IMG/VR virus record: IMGVR_UViG_3300032296_000328
Span: 1-26,261 of that record
Reading direction: 5' to 3' (one strand)
From: a virus
Length of the DNA: 26,261 nucleotides
Shown: in pieces, positions 1 to 7,949 of the stretch
Layout of the letters: each line of letters begins with the position of its first letter
How positions within the stretch are numbered: position 1 is the stretch's first letter
Notes under the pieces: model-generated
Databases searched by the model: none
What the model saw: only the letters and a program-made list of their open reading frames with translations
Told to the model about the DNA's origin: nothing
Translations under genes and position numbers: made by a program

Positions 1-540
1 ACCTGCAACCACTACGACAGGTTCGGCAAAGAGACGTACAAAGCATTCACCTACTTCAGCAGTTCAGCAATGCTTTACATGCTGGAGTCGATGACAGAAT
101 GCAACCTCATCCCAGATATAGGTCTACACGGCGGCGGGTTACACCAGCATGGCAGGGGTGGAAAGCTCAACGTCCACCTAGATTACAACATGCACCCTAA
201 GCTGCCGTTACAGAGGCGGCTGAACTTAATCGTCTACCTCACTCCAAATTGGCAAGAGGATTGGGGTGGGCATCTAGGTCTGTACAGCAACCCAGATACG
301 TTAGTTAAATCAATCGCTCCACTCTACAACCGGGCTGTGGTATTCGATACTAGAGGTAGCTGGCATGGTTTACCAGAACCGATAGATTGCCCTCAGGGGG
401 TTACTAGAAACAGTCTGGCGATGTATTATCTATGTGAGCCTGACAATACGGATAACAGGAGCAGGGCGCTTTTCGCTCCAACAAAAGACCAAAAAAAAGA
501 CCCGTATGTTGCAAGGCTGATACAGAACCGATGTAAGTAA
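1..540 (+). CDS. 2-oxoglutarate/Fe(II)-dependent oxygenase, prolyl-4-hydroxylase-like (5' partial)
   Basis: The frame is open from base 1, so the N-terminus lies outside the window; the first internal ATG at 70 is not necessarily the start. The fold signature of the 2OG-Fe(II) oxygenase (P4H-like) superfamily is visible in order: the iron-binding HxD (His codon 175-177, Asp codon 181-183), a central strand ending in a WGG-x-L segment, the distal His (364-366) in a SWHGL context, and the Arg that binds 2-oxoglutarate (406-408) in TRNSL. All ligand residues are present, so it is probably active. Known relatives hydroxylate proteins, small molecules or nucleic acids using O2 and 2-oxoglutarate. 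The substrate is unknown. It sits upstream of the methyltransferase and packaging genes, suggesting DNA or virion protein as a target (inference). Confidence 0.85.
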   Translation, partial: TCNHYDRFGKETYKAFTYFSSSAMLYMLESMTECNLIPDIGLHGGGLHQHGRGGKLNVHLDYNMHPKLPLQRRLNLIVYLTPNWQEDWGGHLGLYSNPDTLVKSIAPLYNRAVVFDTRGSWHGLPEPIDCPQGVTRNSLAMYYLCEPDNTDNRSRALFAPTKDQKKDPYVARLIQNRCK

Positions 541-566
541 TTACTGACCAACCGACAGGAGTCAGG

Positions 567-1772
567 GTGAAACCGCAAATTGAACACGTTAACGTTGATA
601 AGCTAATTCCATACGCCAACAACGCTAGAACGCACTCAGACGCACAAGTCGCACAAATAGCTGCGTCGATCAAAGAATTCGGATTCAACAATCCAGTCCT
701 GATATCAGAGGACGGGACGATTATTGCTGGCCACGGTAGGCTGATGGCTGCCAGGAAGTTAGGGCTTGCTGACGTTCCTTGTATCAAACTCAGCCACCTA
801 ACACCTACGCAGCGCAAAGCATATGTCATTGCAGACAATCAGCTTGCGTTGAATGCTGGGTGGAATGAAGAACTGCTGACGATCGAGCTGGATGAGCTGC
901 TGGCTGACAACTTTGCGCTTGAGGTGCTAGGTTTTGACCCGGATGAACTTAAGCGGTTGATGAGCGAAAACGAGGTCACGCAGGGGTTGACCGATGAAGA
1001 TCAGGCACCAGAGGTTGAAGATAACCCGGTTACAAAGCTAGGTGATATGTGGGTGCTAGGTAAGCATCGGCTGATGTGTGGCGACAGCACCAGCATCGAC
1101 GCGGTGGGTTCATTGATGGAAAACCGCCTTGCCGGACTGGTTTTCACCGATCCGCCTTATGGGGTTAACTTTCAGTCAAACATGAGCAAGCGATTCGATG
1201 TTCTTGCCAATGACGACAAAATCTTGGATGTTGCGCCCGTAATTTGGCAGTTCATGCAGGAAAACACTGCCGCTTTTATTTGGACCAGCCACCACGTCTA
1301 TCCAGAATGGCGTGTGCAGTTTTCCGAGTTTTACAAGCAGACCATCATCTGGCACAAAGGCGGTGGAGGCATGGGCGACCTGACCGGGCAATATGCGCTG
1401 GACTACGAGATCGCCTTGTTCTGCACAAAGGGAAGCCCGAAGTTCAGAGGGCAGCGCGGCATGGCTGTTTGGCAGGTCGGCAAGGATGCCGCCTCGAGTT
1501 ATGTCCACCCAACGCAGAAACCCACGGCACTTGCAGAGCGTGCCATTGCTGATTTCTCTGACAAAGGCAATCTGGTGCTTGACCTTTTCGGCGGCAGCGG
1601 CAGCACCCTGATCGCCTGCGAGAAGGCCGGCCGCCAGGCTCGGCTTATGGAACTTGACCCGAAATACTGCGACGTTATTGTTAAACGCTGGCAGGATTTC
1701 ACCGGCAAGCAGGCTGTGCTTGAGTCAAGCGGACAGACCTTTGCGGAGTTAAAAAATGCACAAGGTAACTGA
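567..1772 (+). CDS. ParB-like nuclease/CTP-binding domain fused to DNA methyltransferase (N4/N6, beta class)
   Basis: 401 aa from a GTG start at 567 with AGGAG at 557-561. Residues about 5-90 are a ParB/Srx-like domain with the GHGR motif at 55-58. Residues about 155-395 are an amino-methyltransferase with the catalytic DPPY at 195-198, HPTQKP at 314-319 and the AdoMet-binding FGGSGS at 341-346. Catalytic motif before AdoMet motif is the order of beta-class enzymes, which methylate adenine N6 or cytosine N4. Such ParB-methylase fusions are common in phages and often protect phage DNA from host restriction. The last 17 bases overlap the small terminase gene, tying it to the packaging operon. 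The target sequence cannot be read from the protein. No partner restriction enzyme is seen, so it looks like an orphan methylase. Confidence 0.9.
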   Translation: MKPQIEHVNVDKLIPYANNARTHSDAQVAQIAASIKEFGFNNPVLISEDGTIIAGHGRLMAARKLGLADVPCIKLSHLTPTQRKAYVIADNQLALNAGWNEELLTIELDELLADNFALEVLGFDPDELKRLMSENEVTQGLTDEDQAPEVEDNPVTKLGDMWVLGKHRLMCGDSTSIDAVGSLMENRLAGLVFTDPPYGVNFQSNMSKRFDVLANDDKILDVAPVIWQFMQENTAAFIWTSHHVYPEWRVQFSEFYKQTIIWHKGGGGMGDLTGQYALDYEIALFCTKGSPKFRGQRGMAVWQVGKDAASSYVHPTQKPTALAERAIADFSDKGNLVLDLFGGSGSTLIACEKAGRQARLMELDPKYCDVIVKRWQDFTGKQAVLESSGQTFAELKNAQGN

Positions 1773-2097
1773 TGAGAATAAACGCATCGTAAAGATGCTG
1801 GCTGCGGTAGGGGTTCGGCATGAGGATATCGCTGCCAAGCTCGATATAAGCTCTGACACGCTTGTTAGAAAGTACAAGAAAGAACTGGATGAGGGTCGTG
1901 TAGACGCTAACGCTGCCGTGGCTCAAACGCTGTTCCAGCAGGCAAAGGCTGGGAATATAACTGCCGCTATTTTTTGGCTGAAAACCAGAGCGCAGTGGAA
2001 AGAAAACCATGTTATTGAGCACACTGGTTTAGACGGTGGCCCGATTCAAACAACTCTGGAGGTGGTAGGCATTGCGCCGAAAGATCGAAATTCCTGA
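1756..2097 (+). CDS. terS: Putative terminase small subunit
   Basis: 113 aa. The N-terminal 40 residues read as a helix-turn-helix (VRHEDIAAKLDISSDTLVRK), the usual DNA-recognition part of small terminases. It continues into a helical segment with AAVAQTLFQQA and AAIFWLKTRAQWKE; this arrangement is familiar from phage small terminase or terminase-associated HTH proteins. The role would be to recognise the packaging site and load the large subunit. It starts inside the end of the methylase gene and its tail overlaps the large terminase start, so the three are translationally coupled. Assignment rests on the HTH, the size and the position directly before terL; a different HTH regulator is possible. 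Confidence 0.75.
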   Translation: MHKVTDENKRIVKMLAAVGVRHEDIAAKLDISSDTLVRKYKKELDEGRVDANAAVAQTLFQQAKAGNITAAIFWLKTRAQWKENHVIEHTGLDGGPIQTTLEVVGIAPKDRNS

Positions 2098-3325
2098 CAA
2101 GCTGCTGCCTCTCTTTCAGCCGAAGCGGTACAAAGTTATTCACGGTGGTCGAGGCAGTGCTAAGAGTTGGTCGGTGGCAAGGGCGCTAGTCTCTATTGGT
2201 GCGACAAAGCCTATCCGGGTTCTCTGTGCACGAGAAACGCAGAAGTCTATTCAAGAGTCTGTTCACAGACTATTAAAAGACCAGATCGAGTCTCTAGGCT
2301 TAGATCAGTTCTATACCATCCAAGAGAACAAGATTCTCGGCACAAACGGCACAGAGTTCACCTTTGCAGGCATACGTCAGCAGGGTGTCTTCAACCTCAA
2401 AAGCTACGAGGGCACAGACATCTGCTGGGTAGAAGAGGCTCAGGTCGTTACAAAAAAGAGCTGGGACGTACTGATACCTACGATCAGAAAGCCAGGTTCA
2501 GAAATCTGGGTGACGTTTAACCCTGAACTTGATACAGACGAGACTTTCAGCCGGTTTGTTGTTAGACCGCCAGAAGAATCTGTCATTATCGAGATGAACT
2601 GGCAGGATAACCCGTGGTTCCCGCCTGAACTTGATAAAGAGCGCAGACAGTGGTTAGACCGTGACCCTGTTGGCTATCTCACGACATGGGAGGGCAAGTG
2701 CCGACCTGCTGTCGAGGGCGCTATTTACGCCAATGAGATCGAAGCCACCCAGAGAGAGGGCCGGATTCGTGCTGTGCCATACGACCCGCAGCTTAAAGTT
2801 CATACGGTCTGGGACTTGGGCTGGAACGACTCTATGTCGATTATCTGCGTGCAGAGGGTTGCGTCAGAAGTCCGGGTGATCGATTACATAGAAGACTCTC
2901 ACAGAACGATTGACAGCTACGTAATGCAGTTACAAGAAAGAAAGTGGAACTGGGGCACAGATTACATACCGCACGACGGTGCTCACCGAGACTTTAAGTC
3001 TGGTAAGTCCACTCAGGAACTGCTACAGACGCTCGGCAGAAACGTCCAAGTATTAGCCAGAGGCAACCCAGAAGAGGGGATAAGGCTCGCCAGGATGATA
3101 TTTCCCCGCACTTATTTCGATGCCGACAGGTGTACAGAGCTGGTTAATCATCTGAAACGCTACAGGCGGCAGATAAATCAGGTTACGCAGGAAGCTGGTG
3201 CGCCTTTGCACGATGAGCATTCTCACGCTGCTGATGCTTTTCGATACCTTGCTCAATCGCTAGAGATGATGAATAATGACAACTGGGGCAAACCCTTGCC
3301 TGTTAACACACGTTGGGTGGTCTAA
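2072..3325 (+). CDS. terL: Terminase large subunit (packaging ATPase-nuclease)
   Basis: 417 aa, a normal length. The TTG start at 2072 is chosen because GGAGGT at 2058-2063 lies 8 bases upstream and no better ATG precedes the ATPase domain. The Walker A box GGRGSAKS is at residues 25-32, with Walker B plus catalytic Glu at 117-123 (ICWVEEA). The C-terminal RNase H-like nuclease shows its acidic residues in WDLGWND (Asp 248), YIPHDGA (Asp 302) and DEHSHAADAF (Asp 388). The enzyme pumps DNA into the procapsid through the portal and cuts it. It belongs with Terminase_3/PBSX-like large terminases. The stop codon overlaps the next start as TAATG. Confidence 0.95.
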   Translation: MRRKIEIPDKLLPLFQPKRYKVIHGGRGSAKSWSVARALVSIGATKPIRVLCARETQKSIQESVHRLLKDQIESLGLDQFYTIQENKILGTNGTEFTFAGIRQQGVFNLKSYEGTDICWVEEAQVVTKKSWDVLIPTIRKPGSEIWVTFNPELDTDETFSRFVVRPPEESVIIEMNWQDNPWFPPELDKERRQWLDRDPVGYLTTWEGKCRPAVEGAIYANEIEATQREGRIRAVPYDPQLKVHTVWDLGWNDSMSIICVQRVASEVRVIDYIEDSHRTIDSYVMQLQERKWNWGTDYIPHDGAHRDFKSGKSTQELLQTLGRNVQVLARGNPEEGIRLARMIFPRTYFDADRCTELVNHLKRYRRQINQVTQEAGAPLHDEHSHAADAFRYLAQSLEMMNNDNWGKPLPVNTRWVV

Positions 3326-3495
3326 TGCTAGTCCCACAGGGCAATATCGTTTTGCGGCGAGATTATGATCGTGATATTGCAGAACTGCGCCAGCAAATTA
3401 ACGAACTCCGGCAGCTACTCACAGAAAAGGAAGAGAAGCGCCCCTACATCAAGCGAGCAGAAAAATGGATGAAGGCCGACTCGCATCAATCCTGA
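3325..3495 (+). CDS. Small coiled-coil protein between terminase and portal
   Basis: 56 aa from the ATG at 3325, which overlaps the terL stop as TAATG; a TTG at 3313 would add four residues but is unlikely. A heptad-like helix spans roughly residues 15-40 (IAELRQQINELRQLLTEKEEK), followed by a basic tail. Its last 31 bases overlap the portal gene in another frame. I do not recognise a family. Position and coiled coil suggest a packaging or portal accessory factor (inference). Confidence 0.7.
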   Translation: MLVPQGNIVLRRDYDRDIAELRQQINELRQLLTEKEEKRPYIKRAEKWMKADSHQS

Positions 3496-5528
3496 GTGCA
3501 GAGATTGATGATGCCATTGGCATGCTGGACAGCGAAACAACCGCCCAGCGTGCTGAAGCCCTGAATTACTACCTGCGCAACCCTTATGGAAACGAAGTAG
3601 AGGGGCGCAGCCAGATCGTAACGGGTGAGGTTGCAGAAGCCGTAGATGGTGCTTTGCCTCAGTTGATGCGGGTTTTCACTGCAAGCGACGATATCGTTCG
3701 GTTTGAGCCTGTCGGGCCTGGTGACGAAGAAACCGCTAAACAAGCAACAGACTACTGTAACTGGGTGTTTTACAAAGACAACCCAGGGTTTGCGATTCTG
3801 CATCAGTGGTTCTGGGACGCTCTTACGGCTAAAACAGGTACGGTTAAAGCCTACTGGGACGAGCGTATCGACGTTACAGAAGAAGAATATCGGAACCTTA
3901 CCGATGCTGAATTAGCTCTGTTGCTGTCAGACGGCACGCGAGAGATTGTCGGGCAGAGTATCGAGCAAGAAGAAATGCTCGGGCCTGATGGCAACGTCAT
4001 GATGGGTCTTGACGGTCAGCCGATGATGTCAACAACGTCAACCGTTACCGTCAGAAAGAAAGACAAGTCTGGTCGTGTTGCGATTGAGTGCGTACCGCCA
4101 GAAGAGTTTATTGTTAGCAAGAAAGCGGTATTCGGCCAGGAGAAGATGCCTTTCTGTGCGCATCGTAGGCTTGTGCCGCGAACTGAGCTTGTCCAGATGG
4201 GCTTCGACAAAGATGAGGTTTATAGCCTGCCTCAGTTCAATTCGCTGGACTTTACCGAAGAGCGTATCGCTCGGTACTCGCCTGGTGAAGAACCGTTCGA
4301 GCAGGAAAGTCTCGACGAGTCCATGCAAGAAGTCGAGGTATACGAGTGCTATATCTACGTAGACTCAGACGATGATGGTCTTGCAGAACTTCGCCAGATT
4401 TACTACAGCAATCAGCAGATTCTCACTCGGGCTGATGGTACAAAAGCCAACATTCCGGTGGATTATGTGCCCTTCCATGTAATCTGCCCGTTCCCGATCC
4501 CGCATAAATTCTTTGGTCAGTCTATGGCTGATCGGACGATGGACTTGCAACTGATTAAGTCCACTCTTGTCAGGCAGGCTCTTGATAACCTGTATCTGTC
4601 GAACAATGCTCGGGTGGGTGCGATTGAGGGTCAAGTTAATCTGGATGACCTTCTGAATGTCACGCCTGGTGGTGTTGTCCGCATGAAGTCACCCGGTGCG
4701 ATAACGCCGATGGTTGTGCCGAATATCGCTGACAGTGCATTCCCGATGCTGGGGTATTTTGATAACGTCCAGCAGAAGCGTACAGGCGTTTCAGACGCAC
4801 AGCAGGGGTTAGACCCTAATGTTCTACAGAACGTCACTGCGGCTGCTGTAGCGGCTACTATGGGCGCTGCACAGGGCAAGCTAGAGCTGATCGCTCGATT
4901 GTTCGCTGAGACGGGTGTAAAAAGCCTGTTCAAGGGCATTCTGCATTTACTCTGCAAGTATCAAGACCAGCCGCGTTTGATTCGTATGCGCGGAAAGTTT
5001 GTGCCGATGGATCCGCGAGAGTGGTCGAATCAGTACGATGTAACTATCTCTGTCGGTCTTGGAACGGGTACAAAGCAAGAGCAAATGGCTATGCTTCAGA
5101 TGGTTCTGGCTAAACAGGAGCAGATCCTTCAGGGTTATGGCCCTGCCAATCCGCTTGTGTCTGTCGGCCAGTATCGTGCGACGCTGGGTAGATTTATCGA
5201 GGCGGCAGGGTTCAAAGACTCGACCGAGTTCTTCAAAGAGATCACGCCTGAAGTCGATCAGCAGCTTGCACAACCGCAACAGCAACAGGGCAACCCTGCG
5301 TTGGATGCGATGATGGCGCAGGCGCAGGCCCAGATTCAGATCGAGCAGCAGAAGGCAATGGCGGCGATTGAGACTCAAAGACTCAAGGCTCAGGCTGATA
5401 TTCAACTAGCCAGAGAAAAAGCTGCGGCTGAACTCCAATTGAAACAGCAAGAGTTTCAAGTTGAGGCTCAGTTGAAAGCTGCCAAGATCGGCGCAGGTAT
5501 TTCTGCGAATGTTGAGATACCCGGATGA
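3465..5528 (+). CDS. Portal protein (P22/SU10-like)
   Basis: 687 aa. The portal is the dodecameric ring at one capsid vertex through which DNA enters and leaves. Features typical of P22/SU10-like portals are visible: an N-terminal RAEALNYYLRNPYGNEVEGRS segment with conserved VTGEVAEAVDGALPQLMRVF, a GTVKAYW motif near residue 125, a wing region with acidic insertions, and the IPHKFFGQSMADRTMDLQLIKSTLVRQ stretch near residues 345-370. From about residue 595 there is a long Gln/Ala-rich helix, a plausible barrel or coiled-coil extension reaching into the head. Its start lies in the preceding small gene and its stop overlaps the next start as ATGA. The order terL, portal, scaffold, capsid supports the call. 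Confidence 0.92.
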   Translation: MDEGRLASILSAEIDDAIGMLDSETTAQRAEALNYYLRNPYGNEVEGRSQIVTGEVAEAVDGALPQLMRVFTASDDIVRFEPVGPGDEETAKQATDYCNWVFYKDNPGFAILHQWFWDALTAKTGTVKAYWDERIDVTEEEYRNLTDAELALLLSDGTREIVGQSIEQEEMLGPDGNVMMGLDGQPMMSTTSTVTVRKKDKSGRVAIECVPPEEFIVSKKAVFGQEKMPFCAHRRLVPRTELVQMGFDKDEVYSLPQFNSLDFTEERIARYSPGEEPFEQESLDESMQEVEVYECYIYVDSDDDGLAELRQIYYSNQQILTRADGTKANIPVDYVPFHVICPFPIPHKFFGQSMADRTMDLQLIKSTLVRQALDNLYLSNNARVGAIEGQVNLDDLLNVTPGGVVRMKSPGAITPMVVPNIADSAFPMLGYFDNVQQKRTGVSDAQQGLDPNVLQNVTAAAVAATMGAAQGKLELIARLFAETGVKSLFKGILHLLCKYQDQPRLIRMRGKFVPMDPREWSNQYDVTISVGLGTGTKQEQMAMLQMVLAKQEQILQGYGPANPLVSVGQYRATLGRFIEAAGFKDSTEFFKEITPEVDQQLAQPQQQQGNPALDAMMAQAQAQIQIEQQKAMAAIETQRLKAQADIQLAREKAAAELQLKQQEFQVEAQLKAAKIGAGISANVEIPG

Positions 5529-5752
5529 CGCCAGAACGCGCTGCTAACCTAATGCGAGACGATGAGTTTCGCGGTGAACTGAACAAGTTAAAGTCTATAT
5601 ATACTGAGGCTTTACTAAATACTTATGAGTCAGATATTGACAAAAGAGAAAGTTTTTATAGAATGATTCGTGCAATTGATGCCATCGTCAGTCATTTTGA
5701 GGCTATTGCAGCCACGACTGAGATGAAATCAAAGCGTTGGAAAATACTCTAG
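5525..5752 (+). CDS. Small helical protein of unknown function between portal and scaffold
   Basis: 75 aa, starting in an ATGA overlap with the portal stop. The sequence is charged and apparently all-helical, with no motif I can assign. The reading frame is more AT-rich than its neighbours (TATATATACTG, TTTTTATAG), and it contains the candidate promoter at 5637-5664. It is probably a real gene, given the tight coupling and the 7-base gap to the scaffold gene, but its coding sequence may also be constrained by the promoter. Confidence 0.7.
   Translation: MTPERAANLMRDDEFRGELNKLKSIYTEALLNTYESDIDKRESFYRMIRAIDAIVSHFEAIAATTEMKSKRWKIL
5637..5664 (+). promoter_or_regulatory. Candidate sigma70-type promoter for scaffold and capsid genes
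   Basis: A perfect -35 hexamer TTGACA (5637-5642) is followed after 16 bases by TAGAAT (5659-5664), which matches the -10 consensus at five of six positions, inside an AT-rich patch. Transcription would start near 5671, about 90 bases before the scaffold start. It lies inside the coding sequence of the 75-aa gene, so it is an internal promoter in the late operon. This is a sequence match only. Confidence 0.5.
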
Positions 5753-5759
5753 GGGTAAT

Positions 5760-6653
5760 ATGGACACCAATCCCAACGGAAGTGGCCCACTTGATGTAAA
5801 CAGTGCAGCCAATGCGATTCTCGGAATGATGGCCGATGAAGGTGAAGAACCGACTCAAGAGCCGCAGGAAGAAACGCAAGAGGTGCAACAAGAGCAAGTC
5901 GAGGAAACGCCGCGCTACCGGGTGAAAGCCGCAGGTGAGGAACGCGAAGTTACCATCGATGAACTCATTAAGTCGTATCAATTAGGCACTGACTACACTC
6001 AAAAGACCCAGGCGCTCGCAGAACAGCGTAAGGCTGTTGAGGCTGAAAAAGCCGCTGTCGAGCAGGCTAAACAACTCCGCGATCAGTATGCTCAACGTCT
6101 GGAACTTATTCAAAAAGTTCTGGCTGAGCAGAACAAACCGGAAAACATTGAAGCTCTGAAAGAAACCGATCCGATTGGCTATGCAGTAAAGATGGCCGAG
6201 CAGATGCAGCGGAAAGAGCAGTTGGCAGCGGTACAGGCTGAACAGCAACGCCTCGCACATATGCGACAAGCCGAGCAGCAGCAAGCATTGCAAGCTCATC
6301 TAGCTCAAGAAGCGCAGAAGCTAAGTCAGTTTATCCCTGAGTTCTCGCAACCTGAAAAGGCCGATCAAGTCAGGGCAGACATTCGCAACTATGCCAAGCA
6401 GATAGGTTTTACCGATCAGGAGCTTGCAAACGTATATGACAGCCGTGCGGTTTTGGCTTTATGGAAGGCAGCGCAGTACGACAAACTTGTGAGCCAAGGG
6501 CCGAAGAAAGTAACTCAGGCACCTCCAGTTCTCAAGTCCGGCGCTGCAAAAACTGCCCAACCAGAAACCGAATCGTATAAGGCTGAACGCAACCGACTGC
6601 GGAAGTCTGGCAAAGCCAGAGATGCCGCAAGCCTTTTTGAAAAATTCTTGTGA
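5760..6653 (+). CDS. Capsid scaffolding protein
   Basis: 297 aa, directly upstream of the major capsid gene. An acidic N-terminus rich in Glu/Gln (EEPTQEPQEETQEVQQ) leads into long helices rich in Ala, Glu, Gln and Lys (about residues 65-200), with predicted coiled coil. The last 30 residues are basic and helical (SYKAERNRLRKSGKARDAA), like the capsid-binding C-terminal hook of other scaffolds. There is no enzymatic motif. Scaffolds direct procapsid assembly and leave before or during packaging. The call rests on composition, C-terminal features and position; no protease domain is seen. Candidate promoter 5637-5664 lies upstream. Confidence 0.85.
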   Translation: MDTNPNGSGPLDVNSAANAILGMMADEGEEPTQEPQEETQEVQQEQVEETPRYRVKAAGEEREVTIDELIKSYQLGTDYTQKTQALAEQRKAVEAEKAAVEQAKQLRDQYAQRLELIQKVLAEQNKPENIEALKETDPIGYAVKMAEQMQRKEQLAAVQAEQQRLAHMRQAEQQQALQAHLAQEAQKLSQFIPEFSQPEKADQVRADIRNYAKQIGFTDQELANVYDSRAVLALWKAAQYDKLVSQGPKKVTQAPPVLKSGAAKTAQPETESYKAERNRLRKSGKARDAASLFEKFL

Positions 6654-6661
6654 GATAAATC

Positions 6662-7606
6662 ATGCCCACCTTTACCGCCCATACGGCCATTGGCCAGCGT
6701 GAGGATCTGATCGACGTCATTTATGACATCAGCCCCACCGAAACCCCCATTCTTTCAACCCTTGCTCGCACCAAAGCAACTGCTGTTTTCCACGAGTGGC
6801 AGAGTGATAGCCTTGCTGCTGCTACCAGTGCAAACGCTGCTGTTGAAGGTGATGACGCTGTTTCCGCGACCATCAGCCCGACGACCCGTCTAGGCAACTA
6901 CTGCCAGATCGTGCAGAAGACGATTCAAGTCTCCGGCACCCTGGAAGCGGTTAACAAGGCCGGTCGTAAGTCGGAGAAGGCTTATCAGCTTTCTAAAGCT
7001 GCCAGCGAGCTTAAGCGTGACATGGAAACCATTCTCGGTGCCAATCAGGGCCGTAGTGCTGGTTCTTCGTCGACCGCTCGTAAGCTGGGTGCTCTGCTGT
7101 CTTGGATCAAGACCAACACTGATGCTGGTACGTCTGGCACCGATCCCACGACGATTGGTGTATCGACCCGCTCGGATGGTGCTACCCGCACATTTACCGA
7201 GACGCTGCTGAAGACCGTCGTTGCTGAGGTGTTTGACAGCGGTGGCAACCCAACGATGCTGGTTGTTAACAGCGGTCTGAAGCAGAAAGTGTCAAGTTTC
7301 GCCGGTATTGCTGCCCAGCGTTACATGGCGCCTGGCGATCAGCCGACCACGATTATCGGTGCTGCCGACGTTTATATGTCGGACTTTGGTACTCTGTCGG
7401 TAACGCCTGACCGCTTCATCCGTACCCGCGACGCCTACCTGATTGATCCTGAGTATGCGGCTGTTGCGTATCTGCGTCCGTTCCAGACTAACGATCTGGC
7501 TAAGACGGGCGACAGCGAGAAGACCCAGCTTCTGGCTGAGTTCACCCTCGAAATGCGTAACGAGGCAGCTCATGGTCTAGTGGCTGACCTAAACCCGGCG
7601 CTGTAA
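6662..7606 (+). CDS. Major capsid protein (SU10 / DUF5309 family)
   Basis: 314 aa with HK97-fold family hallmarks of the SU10/DUF5309 group: N-terminal DLIDVIYDISPTETPILS, then TRLGNYCQIVQKTIQVSGT near residue 80, KSEKAYQLSKAASELKRDMETIL near 105-125, the central MLVVNSGLKQKV, and PDRFIRTRDAYLIDPEY and TLEMRNEAAHG near the C-terminus. The length fits the family. It builds the icosahedral shell with the portal and scaffold encoded just upstream. Translation starts from GAGATAAATCATG (6652-6664), a context shared with other strongly expressed late genes here. A hairpin terminator follows at 7614-7640. Confidence 0.95.
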   Translation: MPTFTAHTAIGQREDLIDVIYDISPTETPILSTLARTKATAVFHEWQSDSLAAATSANAAVEGDDAVSATISPTTRLGNYCQIVQKTIQVSGTLEAVNKAGRKSEKAYQLSKAASELKRDMETILGANQGRSAGSSSTARKLGALLSWIKTNTDAGTSGTDPTTIGVSTRSDGATRTFTETLLKTVVAEVFDSGGNPTMLVVNSGLKQKVSSFAGIAAQRYMAPGDQPTTIIGAADVYMSDFGTLSVTPDRFIRTRDAYLIDPEYAAVAYLRPFQTNDLAKTGDSEKTQLLAEFTLEMRNEAAHGLVADLNPAL

Positions 7607-7613
7607 GCTAGGA

Positions 7614-7640
7614 AGGGGAGGGGGCAACCTCTCCCCTGTT
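7614..7640 (+). terminator. Hairpin terminator candidate after the major capsid gene
   Basis: AGGGGAG (7614-7620) pairs perfectly with CTCCCCT (7631-7637) around a 10-base loop that can pair two further G-C steps. The stem is very GC-rich and is followed by GTTT, a short T tract, so termination may be partial. It begins 7 bases after the capsid stop, the usual place for a terminator limiting transcription past the most strongly expressed gene. It also covers the only purine-rich tract before the next start at 7644. Confidence 0.55.
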
Positions 7641-7643
7641 TAC

Positions 7644-7949
7644 ATGAAACTATTTTCAGTTGAAGATGGTCGTTATACAGTCGCACATGAGACTGATGAC
7701 GGGGTGATTCTGGAAACAAAGCAGGATGTTTCTAAAATCATCGATGCTAACAAGCGGCAATACAATGACTCAGACGGTAAGTTCGATGAGGTCATTACCC
7801 ACGTTGCACGCCTGCCTCTCACTGTTGTCGATCAGTTGAACCGTGACAAGATCATGCAGGGTTTTACTGTAATCGATCAGACACGATTCAAAGCCTTTTT
7901 AAACCATCCTGATAACCGTTTCTTTAGAACGCATCCGGGGAAAATTTGA
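7644..7949 (+). CDS. Conserved phage protein of unknown function downstream of capsid
   Basis: 101 aa, starting 4 bases after the terminator hairpin. The sequence opens with MKLFSVEDGRYTV and has mixed alpha/beta character without membrane segments or known motifs. Similar small proteins next to the capsid gene are known in podovirus-like genomes, but I cannot name a family. The ATG has no free Shine-Dalgarno sequence; the nearest GGGGAGGGGG (7615-7624) is about 20 bases away and inside the hairpin, so translation may depend on the hairpin being open or on coupling. It ends in the overlapping TTGA of the next gene. Confidence 0.75.
   Translation: MKLFSVEDGRYTVAHETDDGVILETKQDVSKIIDANKRQYNDSDGKFDEVITHVARLPLTVVDQLNRDKIMQGFTVIDQTRFKAFLNHPDNRFFRTHPGKI

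Noticed and set aside
404-838. 144-codon leftward open frame across the oxygenase and methylase genes
   Set aside because: It lies opposite two genes with intact catalytic motifs, has no ribosome site or coupling, and its translation is Cys/Ser-rich without domain character.
1244-1611. Rightward open frames inside the methyltransferase gene
   Set aside because: They lie wholly in other frames of a gene with all methyltransferase motifs intact and show no start signals; no frameshift is needed to read the enzyme.
2909-2940. TTGACA in terL considered as a promoter
   Set aside because: No acceptable -10 element at 16-18 bases downstream; the terL codons explain the sequence.
4947-5405. 152-codon leftward open frame opposite the portal C-terminus
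   Set aside because: Its Leu/Arg-rich text is the mirror of the portal's Gln/Ala-rich helix codons; no independent signals.
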